The translations under genes and the position numbers were made by a program. From NCBI RefSeq assembly GCF_004379255.2, contig NC_056049.1, positions 10,586,063 to 10,650,062 on the forward strand: a DNA stretch of 64,000 nucleotides, written 5' to 3'. The notes beneath the pieces are model-generated. The model was not told the DNA's origin. It ran no database searches and was given only the letters and a program-made list of their open reading frames with translations. Source of the stretch: Salvia splendens. Lineage: Eukaryota; Streptophyta; Magnoliopsida; Lamiales; Lamiaceae. Positions 1 through 11,717 of this stretch are shown here, in pieces; positions within the stretch are counted from its first letter, which is position 1; each line of letters opens with the position of its first letter.

Positions 1-599
1 GAATTAGAATCTTGCGTATTATATATCGGTTGGTGCCTAGAGTTCAAGCTATGTTTATGATGTAGAATTTTATTTATGAGTTTTGCATTGTTAAAATGAA
101 CCCGAAACATCTCCCTTTTACAGAATGCATTGATTGATGTACTGATGTTATATAATCTGGTTCGACATTTTGAGGATGAGATGAGAAAGATGTGTCTAAG
201 CCACTTCGTTTCTTGGTGTCCAAGTTGTTTTTTCTTTTTTGTTGAACTCTTTTTTTTCTGAGTTTTGGTAAAATCCCCCTCATGGGTCCGAGATGTATAT
301 CTGTCAATGCCTCAATTGAAAGGTCTGAAAGATCAACTCTGCAATCACTTGTTAGAGTCAATAGGTCTTCAAACTATTCATTTGAAGAATGGAAACCTTC
401 TTATTGGATGATCATGATACTTCCCGAAATGTAAATTCTTGATCAATGGAGGAACGCCCTGTTTGTTCAATAAGTGTAGGAGAAAGGGGAATGATATTAA
501 CCGAGTTAATGAACTGTGTTGAGTCACTGAAATCTTTGATTTCTAGTGTTCTGAGGCAGTAGCGTATCCAAGAGACGAACTAATAACCATTTGGAACAG

Positions 600-2467
600 G
601 TTGGACTTCATTTACTGTGTGTGGAAAACTGCGACGTGTGGTTAATGTGAAAAAGGTGATTGATATATTTCTACCCCAGAGGCTCCTTGATTCATATTCA
701 TTGACGGGGTTTCTCATCCTCAGGTAGGCCATGCCGGAACTCTAGATCCAATGGCAACCGGCCTGTTGATTGTATGTGTAGGTAAAGCTACCAAGGTGGT
801 CGACAGGTAAGTTACGACGTGCTTCATCCATATTTTCTATATCTTTTTTAATTATTACAATTTCATCTTGCTTGTAGTTACCAGGGCATGTTGAAGGGAT
901 ACAGTGGAACCTTTCGCTTAGGGGAAGCCACCTCAACCTGGGATGCTGATTCGCCTGTGTGTTTTCACTTAACCCGATTATTTTTAGTCCTTGCGCTTGC
1001 TTTTTAGCTGTTTATTTCCTGTTAAAAGAAGAAATGGATTAGGAAGCTTCAGTATTAGAATTTGGACTTTTATATGTGATAATGTAGGTTACAAACAAGA
1101 ATTGAAGCACTATGATGTCACCTTTAAATATATTTCTTGATGAGTATGCTCTATCCATCTTCAAACCTTTTGTAAAAGTATGAAAACCCTATGATCTTAA
1201 GGAGAAACTATGGGATTCCCCTGATCTAAGTTTAGCAATATTAATCATTTTTCTAGCCTTCTGTATTCACACGCGTGCATGAATTAAGTGAGTTGTTTCT
1301 TTTGTCTATGCAGGTAATCCAAAGGGAGTCTTGGGAACACATCAAGGACAACGATATAAAGAAAGCTGCTGCGTCCTTTTGTGGAGAGATATGGCAAGTT
1401 CCACCAATGTTCTCTGCTATTAAAGTAAGATTTTCAGTGCCTGTAGCTTGTTGCTCGTATCCCATTTTCAAGCACTCGGCTTTATAACTACTCTCACATT
1501 CTTCATCCCTGACAAAAACCGTGCCTAGAAAAATGCAATGAGGCAATTGCTCTTGTCCTGTGAATTCTGTGTTTATGGCTACAAGCCTACAACGATAAAA
1601 TCTTAATAAACCTTTCTTGATTATTTGATTTGAATTTGCCCCTAATATTTAGGTTGGAGGGGAGAGGATGTATGAGAAAGCTAGGAAAGGAGAAAGCATT
1701 GAGCTTTCCCCTAGAAGGATATCAATCTTCCAGTTCGACGTTGAAAGAAGTTTAGAAGACAGGTTTGATCTCATCCGGCTAATATTTTCTAAATTAATAG
1801 TAAAATGTTTATGATTTATATGTATCTCAGTAGGTAATTTATGTTCATCCTGTTGTTTCTATCTTTTGAGGTTGTAAAATGGTTCTATTTGTTGATACAT
1901 TTCTATAACTATTCGCAGGCAAAATGTGGTTTTTCGAGTGACTTGCTCGAAAGGAACTTATATTCGTTCACTTTGTGCTGATTTTGGAAAGGCTCTGGGG
2001 AGGTACGATTACAAACTATAATATTGTTATAAATATATGTAGACGATATTTTCATGATACTTTTTCGACGTTTTATTTTGCAATTCGAACATATTTTTTT
2101 TGTTTTTATCGATCCGATTTCATCTCTTTTACAGCTGCGCTCACTTAACAGCTCTACGCAGAGATTCAATAGGTGAGTTCCTATCTGTTCATGATTTTTA
2201 TGAAGTTCTTGTAGTACTACCAACTAAGCCATGATTTTATTCTTAAACAATGATCTTAAATCAGAGTATAAATTATCTAATTAATGCAACAAAAGAAAAT
2301 TACACACATAAAAATCAAAACTTCAAGTAGCTACATGATCATTGACTGTATTTAAATATATTTTTCGTGGCTTATTTATGCTGAAAAATATCACAGGTGA
2401 ATATTCAGCAGATGATGCTTGGGAATTTCAAGAGCTGGAAGAAGAAATTACCAAAGGATATATGTAG
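600..2467 (+). CDS. truB: TruB-family tRNA pseudouridine synthase, 3' exons
   Basis: TruB enzymes isomerise uridine 55 in the T-loop of tRNA; plant members with this sequence are usually predicted to be organellar. Eight exons can be placed by splice sites and reading frame: 600-655, 724-806, 878-956, 1314-1424, 1653-1762, 1919-2002, 2135-2172 and 2397-2467 (stop TAG). In order they encode [11 protein letters not shown], then the active-site block [14 protein letters not shown] containing the catalytic Asp, then [75 protein letters not shown] and [20 protein letters not shown]. These are the diagnostic TruB blocks in the right order, with no stop or frameshift. The first codon shown (Gly) is split, so there must be exons further 5'. 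A short ATG frame at 282-434 could be part of a first exon encoding a transit peptide, but I cannot join it. Strong for family; 5' end unresolved. Confidence 0.9.
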
Positions 2468-3091
2468 TGTTTTTCTACTCAACAATTCCATTGTTCAACC
2501 TTCTTAATTTCATGGCAAAAGTAAATTCGTTTATCTTATAATGTGGTATAATACTAATAAATACAAATCTTAAACTATAAAAATTATCAAGCATTTAATT
2601 TAATACATTCTTCCTAATAATGAATTATTAGTATAATATACTATTAGAAATGACTTGAGTTTTAATGCATAATTAGAAAAATAAGAGAGATAGAAAGAAA
2701 GAAAGAAAAAAGGTGATTGAAATATGATTTGTGGAGAATGAGTTCAACTTTATTAAAGTAAAAAAAGTTTTAAAATTGAAAGTTTAGAATTTTAAGTGAC
2801 AGGTCCAAAATAGAAATAGATAGAAATAAATTTTATTTTAAAAGACACAGGGCGTACCAAATGATTGTGAATATTGTTATACTATTAACAAATATGAAAA
2901 TAATTGTTTCTAGCATTTTGCTTGTTAATAATTTTATTGCGGATAACGAGAATGTTTTGTACATAACCAATTTATGATTACACGAGCTATTCAATGTTAA
3001 TTTCCGCTCTAATTATAATGTGTTGGGGTTTAAGTTGATGTCAATTTTGTTGCTCCACTTATATTGTTTAGCAGTAGTAAGTAAATGAAGC
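2468..3091. other. AT-rich intergenic spacer downstream of truB
   Basis: No coding exon, RNA gene or terminal repeat is visible. It presumably holds the 3' UTR of the TruB gene and then low-complexity AT-rich spacer. Confidence 0.6.
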
Positions 3092-3288
3092 CATAGAAAT
3101 GGCTGGGTAAATATACCGAAAAATGGTATATCGATCGTATCGTACCGAAAAATATCAAATTTTTGGTATACTGAAATTTTCGTTATGATACAATACCGTA
3201 TCGTAAGTTTTCGATACGATAACGATATGAATTTTCTTGTACCGCGGTATACCGTTTTATATCAAACATACGAAAAATATATCGATAT

Positions 3289-3566
3289 TATCGGTTGTCA
3301 CGACCACAACTCTCTAGTAATAGCGAGTGCAGCTATATCATGACTAAACAACTCTTAACAAGTAAACATAGATGATAAATCAAGTTCAAAACGTAAATCT
3401 CAAAGGTGAAAGTGGTACAAGGTCGAATATCGGTTGTCACGACCACAACTCCCTAGTAATAGCGAGTGCAGCTATATCATGACTAAACAACTCTTAACAA
3501 GTAAACATAGATGATACATCAAGTTCAAAACGTAAATCTCAAAGGTGAAAGTGGTACAAGGTCGAA
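3289..3566. repeat. 139-bp tandem duplication at the solo-LTR edge
   Basis: Positions 3289-3427 and 3428-3566 are direct copies with about two differences (CTCTCTAG against CTCCCTAG, and GATAAATC against GATACATC). Each copy starts with TATCGG, which is flanking DNA, and then runs into the LTR terminus. The duplication therefore arose after the LTR had inserted. Confidence 0.9.
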
Positions 3567-5390
3567 ATAAGTTCAGAGTACATTAACTAGGTTCGTGAAT
3601 TCCTAGTATAAAGTCCTAGTGCAGCGGAAGAGACCAAGACAAAGTAGCATGTGTGAATTCCCACTTATTAATACCATTTCCCAACATCTTCGTCTTTTCG
3701 TTCACGCTCAACCTGCACGTTAGAAAAGAAACATGCATGGCTGAGTACTTAATATACTCACTGGACATAGTACCAAAAATATAAGTTCCATTTAAATTTG
3801 TCAGCCACAGTTGAGTGAACACATGGTGTTTATTTAAAAGGCCTGAGTCACTAAATTTCCTTTAATTTCATAAAATGGATTGCGTAATCACATAAACATA
3901 GATACCATATCTGAAACGTATGTGAACCGGGAATGTAGCCACAGTCTACGACGGTCACTGGACCGGCCAACTCGAAAGTTAGCTAACGATCCCCATGTGT
4001 GTACACTAGTCCAAGTAGGGTTTTCGGCCCTACTAGGACCCGAATTCGATTTAAAATGATTGGCATAGCCAAGCAGATAGGTAATTGTAAAAGTAAAACA
4101 TGGCATGACAAACATGTTTAGGAAAGATTTACGTATTCATACTAAAATCACGTTTTGAAAAGAATGTCCACCTCAAAGCTATTTCTTTAGCTGAAGAGTT
4201 TCTTGATTTGGTCTTAAACTAAGTGCGAAGACGCCCATTTTAGAAATAAGAAATAATTCTTAATTAGACGTAAGAGATTAAGAACTTAACGTGAATGCAT
4301 CCCTAAGTGCGTGGTCAGTTTATTCTTTTTTTTTCTTATTTCATAGAAAATTCCTTGAGCATTAAATTAAATCAAGTGATTTTATTTATGTGGAGGTTTA
4401 CAAATTATTCGCTTAACAAGAGAGTCTTACTTCCTATGCAAATTATTCAATTATTAAAGAAAATCCGGAAATTTAGCTTATCATCGTGGAATTAATCAGC
4501 TGACCGTCAAATTATTTGATCGGGCCAAAACGCAAAATAAACAAGTCCTTGTCCCAAACTTTAAAATTTTAATGGGTGGCCCAACTCTATACTTAAATTC
4601 TACCAGCCCACCTTCCCATTTAATTTTCCTTAATCTCTATTACTTTGGGAGGCCCAATAGAAAAGAGAAAAAGAAAGGCCCAGCAGGTGCCCCCTTAATC
4701 CCCATCGGCCTCATCCCCCTTCATTTCCAACGAGAAATTTCGGAATAAGGGGTTCATTTCGCTGACCTCTCAAAACTTAGGATTAAATTCGCTGACCTTT
4801 CGTAATTTGGGATTGTGGCATGCGTATTTTTCAAAACAAGGGATTTCTGATTTTTTTTCTCTTTTTTTCTCCTTTTCAATATTATTTCCCTCCATCCATT
4901 TATGAATTGCCTAAATAACCCACTCAAATATTTTACCTAATTTCTACAAAATCAGTGCCGTTTCTGTGATCATTCCCAATCACTCAGCCTTTTTTTTGTT
5001 CCAAGCCTGCTTCTACTCTCCACCCTCCTTCACGGCGCTTCCACTATTCGCCGCCTCCGCCTCCACCCTCCTCTTCCGTCTCTCAGACTCAAAACAGTCA
5101 TGATTCTGTAAGGATTCAAAAATACACACATATATATATATATAGGGTAGTGATCTATGGCAAACACCCCTTAACTAAATAACTAGAGAACAAATCATAG
5201 CCACATGATCAAAAAAATCAAGGGCTAGTATTAATATATGTAATTTTCGAATTTAAGTAGAAATTAGTTCCCTCATCACAAATTTACTCCACATTAACAA
5301 GGCGGGGGTATAATTGTCATTGCATAGCCAAAATTAGGCAAATTTACAAATTCAATTCAAACGAATTCTTCGTTAAGCTCCGAGAATCCG

Positions 5391-5689
5391 AGCAAGCGGA
5401 AGCAGGTGGCGGAGAAGAAGCCCTACCGCGGGATTCGGATGGCAAGTGGGGGAAATGGGTGGCGGAGATCAGGGAGCCCAACTAGCGCTCCAAAATCTGG
5501 CTGGGCTCCCACTCCTCCCCCGTCGCTGCCACCCGGGCATACGACACCGCCGTCTTCCTCCTCCGCGGCCCCACCGCCCGCCTCAACTTCCCCGACTGCG
5601 TCCCCGAGTACGGCCACCAGGACCTCTCCGCCGCCGCCATCAAGAAGAAGGCCACCGAGGTCGGCGCTAGAGTCGACGCGACCCATTGA
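5391..5689 (+). pseudogene. captured AP2/ERF (DREB-like) transcription factor fragment
   Basis: The sequence encodes a complete AP2/ERF DNA-binding domain in two frames. First comes SKRKQVAEKKPYRGIRM. After a frameshift near 5440 it reads KWGKWVAEIREPN, then a TAG stop, [37 protein letters not shown] and [20 protein letters not shown]. The YRGIR, WVAEIREP, WLG and RAYD-A motifs and the conserved tail after the domain point to the DREB subfamily. With one frameshift and one nonsense codon it cannot make a functional protein. It is GC-rich compared with the surrounding DNA, as expected for a captured exon. It lies about 250 bp inside the left MULE end. Confidence 0.85.
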
Positions 5690-6079
5690 GAAAATAAGGG
5701 TGAAGAAATTGGAAATTTGAGCTTCTCTGTGAGCTCAAAAGTGTAGAGACGGTTTGGTTTGGTTTGAATAATTTGAGCTTTCTATTGATTGTATTTTTGC
5801 GGTTGATACACGCGAATCGCACATTCCAGGCTAATTGAACAGTTTCCAACATTTGAAATGAGTGGATTTGTCTCTTCGATTTAGATGGTGAAGATATGTG
5901 AACAGACGCACAGTTGGTATTCAATGTTCAGGGATTGGCGTTATTAATTAATATTCCTATTAATTCTCAACTTCATTTTAAATGAAATTTGATTAATTTA
6001 ATATGGAGTAGTAGTTTATTTAATATACTTACTAGCATTTAATTCAAAAATAATAATTTTCATATTTGAGTAATAAATA

Positions 6080-6190
6080 GTGAAGTAAAAACATGCTAAG
6101 AGTGATGTGTTTTGTAAACAAGAGTGAAGTAAAATTATGCTAAGAGTGATGTGTTTTGTAAACAAGATGGAAGTAAAATCATGCTAAGAG
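6080..6190. repeat. 44-bp minisatellite, left portion
   Basis: Just over two units of a 44-bp repeat with core GTGATGTGTTTTGTAAACAA followed by GAGTGAAGTAAAATCATGCT. The same array resumes at 15261 on the other side of the LARD insertion. Confidence 0.9.
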
Positions 6191-8420
6191 TGTAACATCC
6201 CGAATTATAGGCACCAATAAAAGGTTTGGATATGTGGTGAGGAATAGTAGTTAAGTTAAACCGTAAGGTATAAATTTGATACGAAATGCCGATTAGTCAA
6301 TTTTCGGCAATTTCTTTTGTCCGTGTAAAATCATAAATCGAAGCTAAGGGGTAATAATTTTATAAATTACAAATTATGGCCTAGAATAATTGTTGATAAT
6401 GTGAGGAATTGTTTTGGGCCATTTGAAGGTAATTAAAAAAATTTCTATCGCCGATAATTTCAGTTTTTAACGAAAACGATCGGCGAAACTTTTGAAGATA
6501 TAGACAGGAATAATTTTGCCTTAAACTAGAATTTAAATGCTAAATGATGATATAAAGAGTTCCTAAATGTGATATCATATGATAGGGCAATAAAATGTTA
6601 CAAGATAATTAATTTATTTAAAAACTAACTAAATAATTAAATAATGATTAGAATTCTCTAGAGAATTCTTTTGTCTATCATCAACTCCAAACCCCCCCTC
6701 ATTTCAGCCACAAGCACGTCCTCCCCCTCTCCATGGAAGACCAAAAGCTTAAGCTTTTTAATTTCCAAATATTTGTCATTTAATCGGTAAATCGATCGGG
6801 TAATCTTGTATCCGCCAGCAAATCGAGGTAGCCCTTTCTTCCTATTCTATTTTTATACCTTGAACTTGAGTATATGTTGATGTTGAAGGGCTGAAATTTC
6901 ATTCACTCGGGGGTAGGAAAACTAACCGATTAAAATTCGATATATTGACGTTTACGCGATCATAGGCCTTCATTTGTCGTTGTTTGATATTTGAATTAGA
7001 AGTTTGATTACATGGATGTGAATTTGGATGAATATTGAACAGGGGGGGAGCTGAATTGATGATATTTGATGTGGAATGGTTGGGTTTGAGATAAAAGCTT
7101 GAGAAGAATCAAACTCTCTAATCTGCCGCCTCCTAGTTTGAATTATTAAGCATTTTAAGAAAGGTTAAAACTTTTGTTTAACAATTTTAAAAATAACTAT
7201 ATTTAGTCTTGAGGTCCCCTGAATTTTATGGAGAATTTAGGAGTTCAGTTACTGCATGTATAAATTGTTAAGACAATACCGCCGGAAACTGTCAAAATTG
7301 TGGTAAACTGCCATATTTTAGTATGTTCTATCCGAATTATTCAGGGCATTTAAGGTCAATGAAAACTTGATTTCATAATTTCTAAATTAACTATAAGGTG
7401 TCTCGTTGTTCTCTGAATTTTGTGACTAATTAAAGAGTACAAATACTATTTATAAAAATTGTGTAGAAAATGTTGCCAGAAACTGTTCGATTTTGTTAGT
7501 CTCTGGTAAAAGGAGAATATCTCTCAAACCATTAGAAATTTTTGAATGAATCTTGTTGGATTATAAACTATACTTCTTTGGGCATTTAAAAATATTAGGT
7601 CAAGCCTCTAAATCCTTCCGAATGAATATAGAATTTTTATGACGAATCAGTCCAGTGCAGTTGTATAGTTAGATGATTTAAGTTAATATAGCAAATTAAT
7701 TTATTTAGATGATTTAATGATGAAAACATGATCATGGGTAAATATGAGTTATTAATTGGTACGCTATTTATATTATGCATAAAGCGAAGGAGCATATAGT
7801 GCGTTTTGATCACAAAGGAGTGGATTTAGAGAGTAGAGAAGTATCAAGGTGAAATAGGCTTATGTTCATAAGCCTGCGAGGTAGCGTATCCTCTCTATGG
7901 TTTTCGATTCTTTAGGTTGAGATGATGTGTGCTATAATGTGATTATATGTGAGATGTTTAAATAATGTGCTTAAATATGCTTATAATTTAATATGTGGAT
8001 TATTATGATTCTTTTTAATTTTAATATGAATGATCTGTGGAAAAAAAAATGGTACGAATATGAATAAAGACAATGGATATGATATGCAATGAAGTGTAAT
8101 AAATTATGAAGATCTGAATAATGTGAAATATGTCTGAATAGATTATGAAAAAAAATATCTGAATATATATGAAAAAGAGTGTCTGTGAATTCGATAAGAA
8201 TGATTATCTGAAGTGATATTTGGAAATGGAATAAATGTGAAAAAGAGATTTGAAAGAAGAATATGAAATAAAACGTCCTGTTTGCTTGGTCATATGTGTT
8301 GGGTACAATTGGCATGCCATAGGACAGCAGCGCTGCATTATCTGTGATCACTCGTCTTCTGGATAACCGAAGCGAGGATCGTCTGTTATCTGATGGGCCC
8401 CTATCTGATCTGTCTGATCT

Positions 8421-8531
8421 GCACCCTAATGGGTGGTTTGATTATCTGTCCGCACCCTCATGGGTGGTTTGATTATCTGTCTGCACCCTCATGGGTGGTC
8501 TGATTATCTGTCTGCACCCTATGGGTGGTCT
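8421..8531. repeat. four tandem stem-forming 31-bp units in LARD LTR
   Basis: The unit reads CACCCTCATGGGTGG followed by TCTGATTATCTGTCTG, repeated four times with small changes. CACCC and GGGTG face each other within each unit, so each copy can fold into a short hairpin. The 3' LTR has the same array at 13948-14056. Confidence 0.8.
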
Positions 8532-8630
8532 GTGCGGAGTCCTCTCGAGGACAAAATCCGCGTCTGCATCTGATTCTGTTTCTGATCTGGTCCGTGTACC
8601 CTGCCTGAAACCAAGCAGATATTGGGGCTA

Positions 8631-8975
8631 TAAGATAAAATAATATCTGATGATTTCTGAATAAAGGATCTGTAATCTGTAATCTGTGATATATGATAAT
8701 ATAAGATAAAATAATATCTGATGATTTCTGAATAAATGATCTGTAAGCTGTAATCTGTGATATATGATAATATAAGATAAAATAATATCTGATGATTTCT
8801 GAATAAATGATCTGTAATCTGTGATATATGATAATATAAGATAAAATAATATCTGATGATTTCTGAATAAATGATCTGTAATCTGTAATATGTGATATAT
8901 GATAATATAAGATAAAATAATATCTGATGATTTCTGAATAAATGATCTGTAATATATGATAAGATAAGAAAAATT
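8631..8975. repeat. variable-number tandem repeat in 5' LTR
   Basis: Units of about 64-71 bp start TAAGATAAAATAATATCTGA at 8631, 8702, 8773, 8837 and 8908, followed by a degenerate copy. The 3' LTR has only two full units (14158, 14229) plus the degenerate one. This accounts for the LTR length difference. Confidence 0.9.
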
Positions 8976-9943
8976 AATATCTGATGACTTGTGAATAAAG
9001 GATCTGTAATATGTGATATGTGATATGTGATTTGTGAAATATGATATATGATATGATTGTTGATCAGTCCTCACGGAGGAAATGATATTTTATGTTGAAC
9101 GGTCCCCGCTCGGGCTAATTAACACGGAAGAATAGTATACGAAAATAAATGGTAAAATGAGAAAAATGTGATACGAAATGATATATGATGATATGCGAAA
9201 TCTGGAGAAACCAAAGCTATAAGATACAATGAAAATGTTGTAGTATAGAAATAAATATATGAATATGTTATCAAGAGACCATAAGAGAAATATGACGAGG
9301 ATGATATGATGAATATATATGGGTATCTGAACAGGTATGCTTTGGTGTGAAAATTCTGAGAATTTGGAATATATATATTGTAATAATAAGTCAAGATAAT
9401 AAGGAAATGACATTAAGAATGAAATCTCTGAAGAGACATGAGTAAGAATATATGGAAAAGTTGTATGACGATAATACAAATAAGTTTGATATAATGTGAT
9501 TGTAAGTAATTTTGGAAATCTGTGAAATTGAAATGAAAACAAGCAAAAGATTAAAAAGGAAATAATGTAGTTATTATAGTTACTATTGTCTTAGCTGAGA
9601 GGGTTGGATTCTGTAGTTTGGATATTGCTACTGGGCTTTCGAGCTCACTCCCCCTCTTTCCCCCCTGCAGGTTAGAGTCGACATTATGTCAGTGGTGTTG
9701 CGCAGCTTTGCATCTTTGGCGAGTCACTGGTGGTCAACTTGGTTTAGTAGTCGTGGCATGTTATGTAATAGTTTAATCTTTAACCTTCCGCTGGATAAAT
9801 GTTAAGTTTTTAAATGTAATAGATTTTAATTATGCTTTTAAGCTAAAAAGAAAAAGGAAAAATTTCAGCACGGGTTTTCGATACTGAAACGTGACATCAC
9901 TTATTCGGTGGGTTACCTACCGGGTAAGGGGTGTTACAAGTTT

Positions 9944-9955
9944 TGGTATCAGAGC
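9944..9955 (+). promoter_or_regulatory. LARD primer-binding site (tRNA-iMet type)
   Basis: TGGTATCAGAGC begins five bases after the 5' LTR end. It is complementary to the 3' end of initiator methionine tRNA, the usual primer for plant copia and many gypsy elements. Confidence 0.9.
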
Positions 9956-11717
9956 CTAGGTTTAGGCGGTTCTGGAAAGAAGTGATTCAGTAAAGTGTGT
10001 AGAAACATGCCACATAGGTTTAATTGTCTGTTAGTACCAGTGACTCGATGCAGCTGCTTATGTCTAAAGTGGAAAGAAGTTAACAAGGTACGGGACATAG
10101 TTTCCCGTGTGACCGAGAAAGATGTTATATGGGACTGGCCACCCCATATAGCTCTAATCTCGGTAGCGTCGGTATGTGTAAAAGATTTAAAAAAAAAAAT
10201 TCAGGGAGGATGGGTCTGAAAATGTTGATGAAAAGTATGTCCTAATGAAAGATACTAATAAATATATGCAGATTATGAAAGAGTATAAGTAAAAGAGAAG
10301 AAAATGAGTTAAAGGAATGATATGGAAAGAAAGTAAGTTATAGACTAAGTGACCATCATGATATAAAAGTGTAACATGAAAATTCACAAAGGTATGTGGA
10401 TTGTCTGATATAAGATGGATTAAGAGTCATAAAGTAATATCCTATAATGATAAACAAAAGTATAGAAATATGTGAAAGGAAATGTGTTTGGCAAAATGAT
10501 AAATATTGATATGAAAACATATGAAACTATAAGGCATTATATGAATAAAACCATAAATGTGCGAATGAGAAAATGCGACGAATAAGAAATAAATGATATG
10601 ATCTGAACATGTGTGCCCCTATATGGATTACATGTGTACTTCGAATCGGGCAATATGAGATATGACGTGATGTGATGGAAATATGAACTGAATAATCGTG
10701 CAAGACAATAAATTATATGATTGGAAATGTGAACTCCGTGAGAATTATGTGTGCGCTCGAATACGAGCTATATAAATGTTAGAACCGAATGATGATTCAG
10801 AAATGAAATGGAAAATGGGAATGTATGCTCTAAGCGAGCTGTATAGTATATGATAAGATATGTCTAAAAATATGAGTTTGAAATTGAGCTATATGATATA
10901 AAATGGTATTCTGGTTGAAAGTGTTGTCTGTGATCTGTAAATGTGTTAGTTATGGATAAGAATGAGTTTTGAAAATAAATATGGTTGTTGATGAATACTG
11001 ACTTGATATTTGAATTATGTTGTGATTTGGTGGTTTGATTTGATAATCTGTGATTAACATTGTATCTTGTTGGTTTTGGGGAAGCACTGGTTATAGAGAA
11101 AACGCTGCCCAATTTTTGCTAGAAATTGATCAGATAAATTAATACGAAGTTGTGGTAAATAAACTGATAAGTGATAATACATGAAGAGAATGATGTTACA
11201 TGATGACTTAAGAAAGGAAAAAGGGAAAAGATAAGAAGTGTTGTGAATGATAATAAAGGAAAACGTAATGAAATGATGATATGTGGAAAGTGAAATGCAC
11301 CCTTCGTCGGCTATAAGTGCCCGAATAGGGACTATGCAATTGGGACTATACAATATATGATGAGTATGTGAATTATACATATGCGTGATGAATATGATAT
11401 GTGCGCCTCATGTGGACAAAGAAAAGATGCAAATAACATGGAAATTACTATGTAAAGAAATGATAATGTGACAAATGTGCTTGAAATATATTAGAGATAA
11501 TGATAATATTATTATGTGATCGCAAAATGTGGCTATGTGTTAAGATGTGATTATGTGATTTTGTATGTCATTCTGTGTTTGGTTATGGAAGTGAGGATAC
11601 GCTATGTAGATGAGGATATAGGATGTCGTGGAATGGCATACGTATATGCGACGCTAATAGGAATGATGTAAACCCGAGGGAATTTCGAGGACGAAATTCC
11701 TTTTAGGGGGGATGAGT

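Larger units (their letters stand above)
6191..9938 (+). repeat. LARD 5' LTR (3748 bp)
   Basis: It is 205 bp longer than its partner, owing to extra copies of an internal repeat of about 68 bp. The small ORFs predicted in it on the opposite strand are low-complexity, I/Y/S-rich translations of AT-rich DNA and are not taken as genes. Confidence 0.92.

Noticed and set aside
74..361. 95-codon minus-strand ORF at the left edge
   Set aside because: Opposite to the truB gene, without recognisable features. The + strand here more likely holds truB 5' or intron sequence.
8421..8531. CRISPR-like appearance of regularly spaced repeats
   Set aside because: The whole unit repeats with no unique spacers, and the setting is a plant LTR. 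It is a simple tandem repeat.
9090..9542. 150-codon minus-strand ORF, repeated at 14412-14864
   Set aside because: It lies wholly in the LARD LTRs, is rich in I, Y, S and F, and comes from AT-rich DNA. Presence in both LTRs is explained by LTR duplication, not by selection.
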